Assembly (NCBI GenBank): GCA_017744915.1 | Contig: JAGIAH010000009.1 | Coordinates: 434,001 to 498,000 of the forward strand | Reading direction: 5' to 3' | DNA: 64,000 nucleotides | DNA from: Agrobacterium tumefaciens | GTDB taxonomy: Bacteria; Pseudomonadota; Alphaproteobacteria; Rhizobiales; Rhizobiaceae | In this document: piece by piece, positions 9,173 through 17,699 of the stretch | How the letters are laid out: each line of letters opens with the position of its first letter | Numbering within the stretch: position 1 is the first letter of the stretch | Made by a program: the position numbers and the translations under genes | The notes under the pieces: generated by a model | The model's database searches: none | Seen by the model: the letters and a program-made list of their open reading frames with translations, nothing else | Told to the model about the DNA's origin: nothing

Positions 9173-9610
9173 ATGAAAAAATCCGCCTATTCCGAACAGC
9201 GGGAGATGATCGTCGCAGAGGCGATCAACCCGATCGCCACCGAATTACGATTGCTGGATCCGGCCGACCTGATTTCACTGCTCAGGTTCGAGTGCTATGG
9301 CAGTATCGCCGATCTCGTTTCGTCGGCGGCGGAGCTTTATTACCACCCCGGTACGATCAATTTCGGCGCCGGTGGTGAATATAAGCTTGAATGGGAAGGC
9401 GCGCCGGAGATCGTCCTCGATCTCGAAATCAAGCCGAAGGGCGCCACAGTCTATGCGCGGCTGGTTCTTGCCAATGAACATGCGGCAATCGAGATCAATC
9501 ACGTCTCGTTTCAGAACCCTTCGGAAAATCCGGACGAGAACACCGAATTTCTCCGCAGGAGCCTGATGGCGGCCCGATTCGTTCCGACCCGTCAGGGCGA
9601 AGCGGCCTAG
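9173..9610 (+). CDS. unrecognised flagellar-cluster protein
   Basis: A 145-residue acidic soluble protein with no signal peptide or membrane segment. An N-terminal helical half (about residues 1-55, EAINPIATELRLLDPADLISLLRFE) is followed by a beta-rich half (YKLEWEGAPEIVLDLEIKPKG; ATVYARLVLANEHAAIEINH). I recognise no family. It follows flhB by five bases, so it is likely co-transcribed with it, and precedes flaD by 306 bases. Its position between an export-switch gene and a flagellin gene suggests a secretion or assembly accessory, which is only inference. Confidence 0.7.
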   Translation: MKKSAYSEQREMIVAEAINPIATELRLLDPADLISLLRFECYGSIADLVSSAAELYYHPGTINFGAGGEYKLEWEGAPEIVLDLEIKPKGATVYARLVLANEHAAIEINHVSFQNPSENPDENTEFLRRSLMAARFVPTRQGEAA

Positions 9611-9640
9611 CTGATCGCCCGCCATATTTTCTCTCATGTT

Positions 9641-9677
9641 CGTTACGTCCGCCGAAATCGCGGGCGTAACGATTTCG
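9641..9677 (+). other. two mutually exclusive hairpins upstream of flaD
   Basis: Stem A pairs 9641-9652 with 9660-9671 (12 bp, one G-T wobble). Stem B pairs CGAAATCG (9653-9660) with CGATTTCG (9670-9677). The two share bases and cannot form together. They sit in the 306-base gap (9611-9916) between the 145-residue gene and flaD; the rest of that gap holds no gene, and I see no clear promoter boxes in it. Confidence 0.4.
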
Positions 9678-9916
9678 TGCCGGTGCGTTTTAACCCGAGC
9701 TTGCCTGAAGCCTGCCGATTTATACGAAAGCCAATCGTGCAGACGAGGAACGCCTTGCAAATCAGCCTCGTTGTTTGTTACCTATCGCATTAACGATTTG
9801 TTAACGAACGGCAGGTCGCGGTGGCCGGTTTAAGCCATTGCCGATGCGCATGATGCCCCTGCTCGTTTTCGGCGCAGCGCCGGATTTCTTCTTACATTTT
9901 GAATTGGGTGGAACCC

Positions 9917-11209
9917 ATGACCAGTATTTTGACCAATGCGGCGGCAATGGCCGCGCTGCAAACTTTGCGCATGATCGACAAGAATCTGGAAACCACCCAG
10001 GCGCGTGTCTCGTCCGGTTATCGTGTTGAGACCGCGGAGGACAACGCGGCCTACTGGTCGATCTCGACGACAATGCGCTCAGACAATACTGCGCTCTCGG
10101 CCGTACAGGATGCGCTGGGTCTCGGTGCTGCCAAGGTCGATACGGCCTATGACGCGCTTGAAAGCACGATCGAGGTCGTCAAGCAGATCAAGGCGAAGCT
10201 GGTCGCAGCTTATGGCGTCGGGGCTGACCGTGGCAAGATTCAGGATGAAATCAAGCAGCTTCAGGAACAGCTGAAGAGCATTTCCGAATCGGCGTCGTTC
10301 TCGGGCGAAAACTGGCTGCAGGCCAGCATCAGCAATAATGGCACGCCGCCGGTAGACGAACCCATCACGAAAAAGATCGTCGCATCCTTCACCCGCACGG
10401 GCTCGGGCAATGTCGGGGTCACCACCGTTGATTATGTGCTCGACCGCAGCACCGTCCTTTTCGATCTCAGTGGCGGCAAGCTCGGAATTCTCGACAAAAA
10501 CGCTGTTTTTGTCGGTAAGACGGAGCATGAGATCACGCAAATCTCGACGACAGCCGGCAAGGTAACGGAAGCGGGTCACGTCGTTGAGAAGCTGAGCGAT
10601 GCGGAAATCGGCGCGCTGAATGCGGCGACGGCTGATACGAATCCTGATCCGACCGTCTACGGTAACGGGACGGATAATTATCTCCGCCTCGCGGAAAATG
10701 TATGGGTCAAGGTAACCTCGGTGGACCCGTCGCCCGCGGGAACGACTATTTCGCCCGCCTATCGCGATACGGGTGCCAACGACTGGTTCTACGATACCAG
10801 CGGCGGTCAGACTTCAGCCAGTCGCTCCCTCAGCTTTTCCGTATCCACGCTCGATCTCGGCAATCTCGATGTTGTTGCCGCGGCGATGAGTGGTTTTGCC
10901 GGCAGCGGCACGACCTATACCGACGCCGATGCCATCGACGTGATGATGTCCTTCGTCGACAAGCAACTGGAGGCCATGACCAGCACGGCGTCCAGCCTCG
11001 GCTCGCTGCAGAGCCGTATCGATATGCAGGAAAATTTCGTCTCCAGCCTGATGGACGTTATCGACAAGGGTATCGGCCGTCTTGTCGATGCGGATATGAA
11101 CGAGGAATCGACCAGGCTGAAAGCCCTGCAGACGCAGCAGCAGCTCGGCATCCAGGCGCTGTCCATCGCCAATGCCAATGCGGAAAACATCCTCCAGCTC
11201 TTCAAATAA
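9917..11209 (+). CDS. flaD: flagellin, FlaD-type minor flagellin
   Basis: A 430-residue flagellin. The start chosen is MTSILTNAAAMAALQTLRMI at 9917, the canonical rhizobial flagellin start, rather than an upstream in-frame codon. The conserved N-terminal D0/D1 region (ARVSSGYRVETAEDNAAYWSI) spans about residues 1-140, and the C-terminal D1/D0 region (about residues 340-430) ends in QQQLGIQALSIANANAENILQLF. The central 200 residues are Thr/Asp/Gly-rich and variable. It is longer than the roughly 310-320 residues I recall for the main rhizobial flagellins, matching the minor flagellin FlaD of A. tumefaciens. The product is exported and assembled in the filament. It stands alone with large gaps on both sides. 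Confidence 0.9.
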   Translation: MTSILTNAAAMAALQTLRMIDKNLETTQARVSSGYRVETAEDNAAYWSISTTMRSDNTALSAVQDALGLGAAKVDTAYDALESTIEVVKQIKAKLVAAYGVGADRGKIQDEIKQLQEQLKSISESASFSGENWLQASISNNGTPPVDEPITKKIVASFTRTGSGNVGVTTVDYVLDRSTVLFDLSGGKLGILDKNAVFVGKTEHEITQISTTAGKVTEAGHVVEKLSDAEIGALNAATADTNPDPTVYGNGTDNYLRLAENVWVKVTSVDPSPAGTTISPAYRDTGANDWFYDTSGGQTSASRSLSFSVSTLDLGNLDVVAAAMSGFAGSGTTYTDADAIDVMMSFVDKQLEAMTSTASSLGSLQSRIDMQENFVSSLMDVIDKGIGRLVDADMNEESTRLKALQTQQQLGIQALSIANANAENILQLFK

Positions 11210-11404
11210 CGGGTTTCGATCGGCGTGGGCGCGCGGATGAATGGGGGTAGGCTTCCTGATCCCGCCCGCCTTCATCCTCGCACAAGTTTGAACACCTAAC
11301 GTCGGGGCAAGATCGGGTGGATCGCATGGCGTGATCCGGCCGGGAAACGTGGAAGAGACGGGCAGGGTAGCAAGGATGATGGTGGTGCCGCCAAACGGCT
11401 TAGA

Positions 11405-11448
11405 GCATTTCCAGGAAAAGTGGACCCCGGTTTCCCGTTGGGAAATGC
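11405..11448. repeat. dispersed Rhizobiales-type palindromic repeat
   Basis: Perfect 8-bp arms GCATTTCC (11405-11412) and GGAAATGC (11441-11448) enclose a core containing CAGGAAAAGTGGACCCCGG and TTTCCC. I recognise the 'AGCATTTCCAGGAAAAGTGG..CCGG' wording as an intergenic repeat common in Rhizobiales genomes (memory, not a search). It lies in the 336-base gap 11210-11545 between flaD and the fliH-like gene; otherwise I see nothing definite there. Confidence 0.6.
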
Positions 11449-11545
11449 GGGGAGGTTTTCGCGATTCGAGGAAAGGCGAAAATGCTCCGGATCGCAGGCA
11501 AGGAAACATGCCTCGCCCCTTTGGTCTGTTTTGCCGGGGGCAGGC

Positions 11546-12196
11546 ATGAGCGCGTCCATTGCACGATTTCTCAAGGATTTCGGTGAGGCCCAACCGGCTT
11601 CACCGGCCTTTGGCGACCCGTTGGCCGATGCCGATTTCGCGTCCGGTTTTGCCGATGTTGCTTCCGGCTTCGACGAATTTGCCCCCGTCGACGTGGAGAG
11701 CGAAAAACAGGCGGCCTATGCCCGTGGCCACAACGACGCAACGCGCGAGCTCACCGAAAAAATGCAGGCCGAGCGGGAAGAGCTGCTGGCTGCCCATGCG
11801 GCCGAGCTGGAGAACCTTCGTTCTGTCTATCTCGAGGAAACCGCCATTTTCCTGTCGCGTCGTTTGCGCGAGGGTATCGACGCAATCGCCACCAATCTCA
11901 GCGAGCAGACGGCCAATATCCTTGCACCGCTTCTGACGGAAAAGCTGTCGTTGAAGGCGGTTTCGGCGCTGGCGGATGTGGTGCGTGCTTCCATGCCGGA
12001 TGGCGAGGCGGTCACGCTTGTCGTGAAGGGTCCGAACAACCTGTTCGAGCAGTTGAAGACCCAGCCGGGCTTTGAAGAAGAGACGATGAAATTTACCGAG
12101 ACCACCGATATCGATCTTTCCATCGAATTGGGTGAAAGCGTGTTCGTGACGCGCATGTCCGCCTGGGCATCCAGTCTTCGCAAGGTGATGAAATGA
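11546..12196 (+). CDS. FliH-like export accessory protein
   Basis: A 216-residue protein starting [13 protein letters not shown] at 11546 after GGGGGCAGGC. Upstream in-frame codons would read through the palindromic repeat and are unlikely. It has an acidic/hydrophobic N-terminus, a charged helical coiled-coil-like centre (about residues 50-110, [21 protein letters not shown]) and a mixed C-terminal domain ending [19 protein letters not shown]. This architecture and size match FliH, the stator-like regulator of FliI, but identity is weak and no diagnostic motif fixes the call. It overlaps motB by four bases and so begins the motB-motC-fliK operon. Confidence 0.6.
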   Translation: MSASIARFLKDFGEAQPASPAFGDPLADADFASGFADVASGFDEFAPVDVESEKQAAYARGHNDATRELTEKMQAEREELLAAHAAELENLRSVYLEETAIFLSRRLREGIDAIATNLSEQTANILAPLLTEKLSLKAVSALADVVRASMPDGEAVTLVVKGPNNLFEQLKTQPGFEEETMKFTETTDIDLSIELGESVFVTRMSAWASSLRKVMK

Positions 12197-13494
12197 GTGA
12201 AGGCGAAAATCACCACCACGGCAAGAACGAGATCATCATCGTCAAACGCCATAAGGGCGGGCACGATGGCGCCCATGGCGGCGCGTGGAAGATCGCTTAT
12301 GCCGACTTCATGACGGCGATGATGGCGTTCTTCCTCGTCATGTGGCTGGTCAATGCCGCCAATGAGGAGACCAAGGCCTCGGTCGCGAGCTATTTTAACC
12401 CGATCAAACTCTCCGACGAGAAACCCTCGTCCAAGGGCCTGGAAAAGCCGGTGGACAAGGAAGAGGGCGTCCAGAAGAAGGACCAGTCCAACATCCAGGC
12501 GGAGAAAGTGACCAAGGGCTCCGCCGCGGCGACGGGCGAGGACCTGACATCGCAGACCGGCGAACAGTCGAATTTCTCTGAGGCCGACTTTTTCGAAAAT
12601 CCCTATTCCGTGCTGGCCGAAATCGCCCAGCAGGTCGGGCAGCAGGCCAATGTCAGCGCCAAGGGTGAGGGCGGTGCGGCCGATTCTGGTCCGGCGACGG
12701 GTGCAAGTGGCGGTGAAGCCTATCGTGATCCCTTCGATCCGGATTTCTGGACCCAGCAGGTGAAAATCACCCGCGCCGACCAGAAGCAGGTTCCGGCCGC
12801 GCCCGCGCAATCTGCCGATGGCAAACAGCAGGATGTGGCGGCCAAGGAGGCCGACAAGAGCGCCGAGGCCGTTGCTCTCGTGCAGGCCGGCGCACCTGCC
12901 GACAAGGCGGAAGACGGCAAGCCGATGGAAATCGCGGCGGTGGTGCCGCAGCAGCGCCCGGATGCGAGCGAGCAGGCAGCCCTCACCAAGCCCAATCCGG
13001 ATGAGGCAAGCAAAGCCAGCGATGCCGAATGGGAAAAGGCCGATACGCTGCGCGAAGAAATCGAGAAGCAGATATCCGGCATCACCGGCAAGCTTTCCGA
13101 AGGGCTGGTGGTAACGCCGGCCGAAGGCGGATTGCTGCTGACCATTTCCGACCAGACGGAAACGCCGATGTTCAATATCGGATCGGCCGTTCCCCGGCGC
13201 GAAATGGTCCTGGCCATGGAAAAGATCGGCAAGCTGCTTCAGGAGCGCGGCGGCAGCGTGGTCATTCGCGGCCATACCGACGGCCGGCAGTTCAAGGGCG
13301 AGGCCAATGACAACTGGCGGCTCTCCATGGATCGCGCCCACAGCGCCTATTACATGCTGGTGCGCGGTGGCCTTTCGGAAGAACGGGTGAAACAGGTTTC
13401 GGGTTTCGCGGACCGCAGATTGCAGGTGCCGTCGGACCCTCTGGCGGATGCCAACCGCCGTATCGAAATCCTGCTTGAGGCTGATCGGGGGTGA
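12193..13494 (+). CDS. motB: flagellar motor stator protein MotB
   Basis: A 433-residue protein. A short His/Lys-rich cytoplasmic N-terminus leads into the MotB signature [20 protein letters not shown] (about residues 35-54), containing the channel Asp of ADFMTAMM. A long Ala/Lys/Asp-rich periplasmic linker (about residues 60-290) follows. The C-terminal OmpA-like peptidoglycan-binding domain includes [11 protein letters not shown] and [12 protein letters not shown]. The linker makes it longer than enteric MotB, as is usual in rhizobia. It anchors the MotA channel to the cell wall. It overlaps its upstream neighbour by four bases (ATGA) and motC by four (GTGA), indicating translational coupling. 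Confidence 0.96.
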   Translation: MSEGENHHHGKNEIIIVKRHKGGHDGAHGGAWKIAYADFMTAMMAFFLVMWLVNAANEETKASVASYFNPIKLSDEKPSSKGLEKPVDKEEGVQKKDQSNIQAEKVTKGSAAATGEDLTSQTGEQSNFSEADFFENPYSVLAEIAQQVGQQANVSAKGEGGAADSGPATGASGGEAYRDPFDPDFWTQQVKITRADQKQVPAAPAQSADGKQQDVAAKEADKSAEAVALVQAGAPADKAEDGKPMEIAAVVPQQRPDASEQAALTKPNPDEASKASDAEWEKADTLREEIEKQISGITGKLSEGLVVTPAEGGLLLTISDQTETPMFNIGSAVPRREMVLAMEKIGKLLQERGGSVVIRGHTDGRQFKGEANDNWRLSMDRAHSAYYMLVRGGLSEERVKQVSGFADRRLQVPSDPLADANRRIEILLEADRG

Positions 13495-14771
13495 GTGTGA
13501 CGAAGACCTCGAAACGCTGGCTTCTTCTTGCGGCGACGCTTTGCGGTCTCGGTTCCGAGCCGAGCAAGGCGTTTTCGCAGTCGCAAGACAATCTCATGCC
13601 TTACGCCATGCTGCGCTCCCTGCAATTCGTGCAGGATTCTGTCGCCATGGGGGATCATTCCGCCTCCGAAATGCAGCGCTTTCTGCTGCAGACGATCGAT
13701 GAGCGGCTGAAGAGCGCGCCTTCGGCGATCTTCAAGGACCCGCGCAATGTCGATGCGGCGCTGATCTATGCGATGAGCGGCGGCAACCCGGCCACGCTGG
13801 AATTGCTGGTTGCGCGTGATGTCGACGGCAATTTCGACAGCCGTGTCGCCGATATCCTGCGCAAGTACCTTTCCGGCAAGGGTACGCTGGTGGCGCAGAG
13901 CATCGCGGCCATGGTGCCGGAATATCGCGGCACGCGGATTGGCGCCTATCTGGCGCTGATCGGTGGCAATGTGACGATCCCGCGCGATCCACTGGCGGCA
14001 CTCACCTTTTACGACATCGCCCGGCTCGAAGCGCCCGGCACCATCGTCGAGGAGGCGGCTTTGCGCCGCTCGCTTGCGATTGCGGTGGAAGACGGCGACG
14101 CGACGCGGGGCGTTGAATATGCGCAACGTTATGCGCGGCGGTTCCTGCATTCGCCCTATGCCAGCCAGTTCGCGGATCTTCTGGTTTCGCTGGTGGTCAA
14201 GCGCGCCGATTCCATCGGTGAGGAGGCGATACAGGAAACCTTCGCCATGATGGATACGGAGAGGCAGAAGGAAGCCTATCTGCGGCTTTCTCGTCTCGCG
14301 GCGATCAGCGGCAAGGATTCGCTCGCGCGCATGGCGGCGTTAAAGGCGAAGGCGCTCGCTCCGGCATTGCCGGGTGCGCCGGAAGTGCAGGCAAATCTTT
14401 ATGAAAGCCTTTCCAACATCGGCACGCCCGATGTGGTGAGCGCGATCGAGACGATCGGGCAAATTCCCGAAGCGCAGCTGTCGGATCGGGACAGGGCTCT
14501 GCGTGATGCGGCGAGGGCGATTGCCGACCAGGTGGTGCGTCCCCCTTCCGTGGAACCCGGCGTCGGTGCCGAGGCCGCGGCGACAAAGGATCCCGGGGGC
14601 ACAGCGTCCGGAAAAGAGACGGCGACCGCTGCCGAGACAAAAAGCATATGGCGGGTTGAAACCCAGAAGGCTGACGACGAGGGCGATAACGTGCGGCAAC
14701 TCGTGACGAGCGGTCGCAGCAAGCTCGATGAAATCGACAGCCTGTTGAAGAAAGGCGAGGGGGCACCATGA
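13491..14771 (+). CDS. motC: periplasmic motility protein MotC
   Basis: A 426-residue protein starting at a GTG that overlaps the motB stop. The N-terminus is a signal peptide (positively charged start, then [20 protein letters not shown]), so it is periplasmic. The body is helical and repeat-like (residues 30-330, reminiscent of tetratricopeptide packing), followed by an Ala/Thr-rich low-complexity tail. Family and position fit rhizobial MotC, which partners the MotB periplasmic domain and modulates motor function in Sinorhizobium. It has no enteric counterpart. It overlaps the next gene by four bases. Confidence 0.88.
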   Translation: MSVTKTSKRWLLLAATLCGLGSEPSKAFSQSQDNLMPYAMLRSLQFVQDSVAMGDHSASEMQRFLLQTIDERLKSAPSAIFKDPRNVDAALIYAMSGGNPATLELLVARDVDGNFDSRVADILRKYLSGKGTLVAQSIAAMVPEYRGTRIGAYLALIGGNVTIPRDPLAALTFYDIARLEAPGTIVEEAALRRSLAIAVEDGDATRGVEYAQRYARRFLHSPYASQFADLLVSLVVKRADSIGEEAIQETFAMMDTERQKEAYLRLSRLAAISGKDSLARMAALKAKALAPALPGAPEVQANLYESLSNIGTPDVVSAIETIGQIPEAQLSDRDRALRDAARAIADQVVRPPSVEPGVGAEAAATKDPGGTASGKETATAAETKSIWRVETQKADDEGDNVRQLVTSGRSKLDEIDSLLKKGEGAP

Positions 14772-16126
14772 TCGACGCAACCATCAACGCGATAATGAAT
14801 GCGCCAGCACCCGATCCGCGCGCCGGCAGCGCCAATGTGCGGGACGACGCCAGGGGCGGCAGTTTCGGCGATGCGCTTTCCACGGTCCGGGACGAACGCC
14901 CGCCGCAGGCGCCGCACGCACGGCATCAGCAGGAAGCGGGCCCGGATGAAGAGCAGCATGCGCAGCCGGATGGCGAGGCGGACAAGATGGATGTTCCGGT
15001 CAAGCGGCCGGCGACCTTTCTGAATGTGATCGTCAACGAGCATGCCGGAGAACGCGGCCACGAGACGGTGGCAGAGTTTCAGAACGCCGTGAAAACGGCG
15101 CGCACATCGCCTGGAGAGGGCAAGCCCGGCAAGAAACTCAAGGACGACGCCGACAAGGACGCCGAGGTGACTGTCGAGGCGATCGATCCGAAACTGGCGG
15201 AACTGCAACTGGTGACGGCCAACGCCGGCGATATCGCAACGGCGAAGACGCCACTTGAGGAAATTGCACAGGCGATCGCCGGCAAGGCGGATACGGTGAA
15301 ATCCGACAGGGCTGAACCTGTTCGTGGCAAGGCCGAGCATTCGATCAAGGACATGCCGACAGGCATCGCTGCTGCCGGGAACGAGGCGGGTTCGGCTTCG
15401 GAAAACGAGGGCGATGCTTCGGCATTCCGCTTCTCGTCTCCGCGTTCGGGTGCGTCCCGCGCTCTCGATATGAGCACGGTTCAGCGTGAAGGCCGCGTCG
15501 AGTTCGACGCGCGGGAAAGCACCGGAAAAGCGACCGATACGATCACGGTTCTCGATTCTCGGCGTTTCATCGGCCTTGCGCCTTCGACCAACGCTTCGGC
15601 CCTGACCGGGCTGATCGTCAACGATCCCGAATGGGTCAGCGCCATGCAGCCCGGTTCGTCGCTGTCCAATGCGGCGGCCCAGAGCAGCACGGGCAAGGTC
15701 GTGCATACGCTGAAGCTGCACATGACGCCGATCGAGCTCGGATCGGTGACGATGTCGCTGCGCCTTGCGGGGGACGAGCTCGCCGTTCACATGACGGTGG
15801 AGAGCGTAGCGGCCTATAAAAAGCTCCAGGACGACAGCAAAAGCATCCTTGAAGGTCTCAAGGCGCAGGGTCTGACAGTCGATAACATCACCATCAGCAT
15901 CGCTTCTTCCGACAAGAGTGACCAAACGGGCACACAAGCCAACAATCAACAAAATCAGCAGGCGCAGCAGCAGGGCCAGCAGGCCGCCGCCGGGCGCAAC
16001 CGTGACGAGTCCGGAGCACGAGGCGACCGCCAAGGCAACGGCGATAATTTGGGGGTGCATAATGAAGGCATGGATGGCGCTCCTGGCTCTGCCCGTTCTT
16101 CTGCTGACAATGGCGTCTACCTCTGA
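14768..16126 (+). CDS. fliK: hook-length control protein FliK (rhizobial MotD)
   Basis: A 452-residue protein with a long polar, disordered-looking N-terminal two thirds. A C-terminal Flg_hook domain lies at about residues 310-380 (LKLHMTPIELGSVTMSLRLAGDELAVHM), the FliK signature region. A Gln/Asn-rich tail (about residues 385-430) ends the protein. In rhizobia this locus was first named motD and later recognised as FliK, the ruler that switches FlhB from hook to filament export. The start overlaps the motC stop (ATGA). The last 65 bases are shared, in another frame, with the transglycosylase that follows. Confidence 0.88.
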   Translation: MIDATINAIMNAPAPDPRAGSANVRDDARGGSFGDALSTVRDERPPQAPHARHQQEAGPDEEQHAQPDGEADKMDVPVKRPATFLNVIVNEHAGERGHETVAEFQNAVKTARTSPGEGKPGKKLKDDADKDAEVTVEAIDPKLAELQLVTANAGDIATAKTPLEEIAQAIAGKADTVKSDRAEPVRGKAEHSIKDMPTGIAAAGNEAGSASENEGDASAFRFSSPRSGASRALDMSTVQREGRVEFDARESTGKATDTITVLDSRRFIGLAPSTNASALTGLIVNDPEWVSAMQPGSSLSNAAAQSSTGKVVHTLKLHMTPIELGSVTMSLRLAGDELAVHMTVESVAAYKKLQDDSKSILEGLKAQGLTVDNITISIASSDKSDQTGTQANNQQNQQAQQQGQQAAAGRNRDESGARGDRQGNGDNLGVHNEGMDGAPGSARSSADNGVYL

Positions 16127-16640
16127 AAACGCGTCGGCTTCGGCAACATCCGGTGTCTGTGAAAGAGAGATCCAGTCGGCCGCCCGCAAATATGGCGTGC
16201 CGGAGGGAATTCTTTATTCCGTCGGCCTGACCGAGACGGGCCGCAAGGGGCGGCTCGACCCCAATGCCATGAATATCGAAGGAAAACCGGTATTTGCGTC
16301 CTCCACGGAGGAGGCCTTGGTGACTTTCGAGGCGGCGAAGCGCAACGGCGCCAAGCTGATCGACCTCGGATGCATGCAGATAAATCATTATTTCCACGGC
16401 GAAAACTTCACATCCGCGCGGGAAATGTTCGATCCGCGCCGCAATGTCGAATACGCCGCCATGTTCCTGCGCAATCTCCATAACAGGCATGAAACCTGGA
16501 CGATGGCGGTCGCCCGTTATCATGCCGGCCCGAATAATGACCCGGCACAGAAGAAATATGTCTGCCGCGTCATCGCCAATCTCGTGGCGACGGGCTACGG
16601 GAAATGGACTCCCAACGCGAAAAATTTCTGCGACGGTTAG
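16062..16640 (+). CDS. exported lytic transglycosylase of the flagellar cluster
   Basis: 192 residues from the ATG at 16062 (MKAWMALLALPVLLLTMAS), which has GGGGGTG six to ten bases upstream and gives a clean signal peptide. The mature part is a compact SLT/lysozyme-like domain: REIQSAARKYGVPEGILYSVGLTETG (catalytic Glu in LTETG), LGCMQINHYF (equivalent of the GLMQ motif) and VARYHAGPNN (equivalent of the A-x-x-YN motif). Such enzymes open peptidoglycan for the rod. This may replace the muramidase half of enteric FlgJ, since the flgJ-like gene at 26726 has only a rod-binding domain. It overlaps fliK by 65 bases. Confidence 0.88.
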   Translation: MKAWMALLALPVLLLTMASTSENASASATSGVCEREIQSAARKYGVPEGILYSVGLTETGRKGRLDPNAMNIEGKPVFASSTEEALVTFEAAKRNGAKLIDLGCMQINHYFHGENFTSAREMFDPRRNVEYAAMFLRNLHNRHETWTMAVARYHAGPNNDPAQKKYVCRVIANLVATGYGKWTPNAKNFCDG

Positions 16641-16749
16641 CAACCTGGAATTGCTTCTGAAGGCCTCGGGACTCGCAATTTGAAATGTGGCGAGAGAAAG
16701 CCCGAAAAAAGGCATTTCAAGCTGTTTTTTGCGATTTTCAAAATTCTTA

Positions 16750-16819
16750 CACAAAAATTTTGTGCCATATATGGTTAATAACCACTATATGTAGATCAAA
16801 TCGGCACAAAATGGTTAAT
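16750..16819. promoter_or_regulatory. repeat-rich AT-rich region upstream of rem
   Basis: The 282-base gap 16641-16922 is far more AT-rich than its surroundings. It holds a 7-bp palindrome CACAAAA-A-TTTTGTG (16750-16764), an inverted pair TTTTGTGCC (16758-16766)/GGCACAAAA (16803-16811), and a direct repeat ATGGTTAAT (16771-16779 and 16811-16819) 40 bases apart, close to four helical turns. In Sinorhizobium rem is activated by the LuxR-type pair VisN/VisR; this is a candidate binding region by position only. Confidence 0.45.
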
Positions 16820-16922
16820 CAATTATTAATAACTATCGATGATTTCCTACAGTTGTCCGTGAATCCTCCGATTCGTACCAATGCCACATTGGAAAACACC
16901 ACACTGATTCGGAGGCGGACGA

Positions 16923-17594
16923 ATGATCGTAGTGGTTGATGAGCGCGAGCTCGTTAAAGACGGCTATACATCTCTATTTGGGCGTGAGGGCATTCCCTCG
17001 ACCGGGTTTGATCCGGTCGAATTCGGGGAATGGGTCTCGACGGCCGCGGAAAGCGATCTTGCGGCCGTGGAGGCCTTTTTGATCGGCCAGGGCGACCGGA
17101 GCTTTTCCTTGCCGAAGGCGATCAGGGATCGCACGACGGCCCCGGTGATCGCGGTCAGCGACCAGCCCTCGCTGGAATCAACGCTGGCGCTTTTCGACAG
17201 CGGCGTCGACGACGTCGTGCGCAAGCCGGTTCACCCCCGTGAAATCCTGGCACGTGCGGCGGCGATCCGTCGCCGGCTGCAGGTCATCTCGAACTTTACC
17301 GATGCCGGGCCGATCCGGGTTTTCTCCGATGGCCGTGATCCGGAAGTCGGTGGTGAAGTGTTCCCCTTGCCGCGCCGTGAGCGCCGCATCCTCGAATATT
17401 TGATCGCCAATCGCGGACGCCGCGTTTCCAAGGCGCAGATTTTCAATGCCATCTACGGCATCTTCGATGATGACGTCGAAGAAAACGTCGTTGAAAGCCA
17501 CATCAGCAAGCTGCGCAAGAAACTGCGCAAGAAGCTCGGCTACGACCCGGTCGATTCCAAGCGTTTCCTCGGCTACAGCATTGATTGGCAATGA
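16923..17594 (+). CDS. rem: orphan OmpR-like motility regulator Rem (FtcR type)
   Basis: A 223-residue protein with an N-terminal receiver-like domain (residues 1-115) and a C-terminal winged helix (about residues 125-223, [29 protein letters not shown]). The receiver keeps the D-E-R acidic pocket (VVVDERELV) and the Lys of VVRKPVHP (about residue 100). At the expected phosphorylation site (about residues 45-51) it reads DLAAVEAFL, with no Asp at the usual strand end. No histidine kinase gene is adjacent. These features match Rem of Sinorhizobium and FtcR of Brucella, transcriptional activators of flagellar genes in growing cells. GGAGG precedes the ATG. The hook genes downstream are probable targets. 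Confidence 0.92.
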   Translation: MIVVVDERELVKDGYTSLFGREGIPSTGFDPVEFGEWVSTAAESDLAAVEAFLIGQGDRSFSLPKAIRDRTTAPVIAVSDQPSLESTLALFDSGVDDVVRKPVHPREILARAAAIRRRLQVISNFTDAGPIRVFSDGRDPEVGGEVFPLPRRERRILEYLIANRGRRVSKAQIFNAIYGIFDDDVEENVVESHISKLRKKLRKKLGYDPVDSKRFLGYSIDWQ

Positions 17595-17699
17595 TTTTCA
17601 TTGACCCGCGTGGTCTTTTTCAAACGCGGTATTTCCGACAGCTTCACGCAAGCCAAACGCTTTACCTTCTCCCTGAAAGATGACCACGAGGGTTTTTGA

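Noticed and set aside
14399..16189. A 596-codon minus-strand open frame across motC-fliK
   Set aside because: It is antisense to well-supported motC and fliK; composition is that of a shadow frame, and no family is visible.
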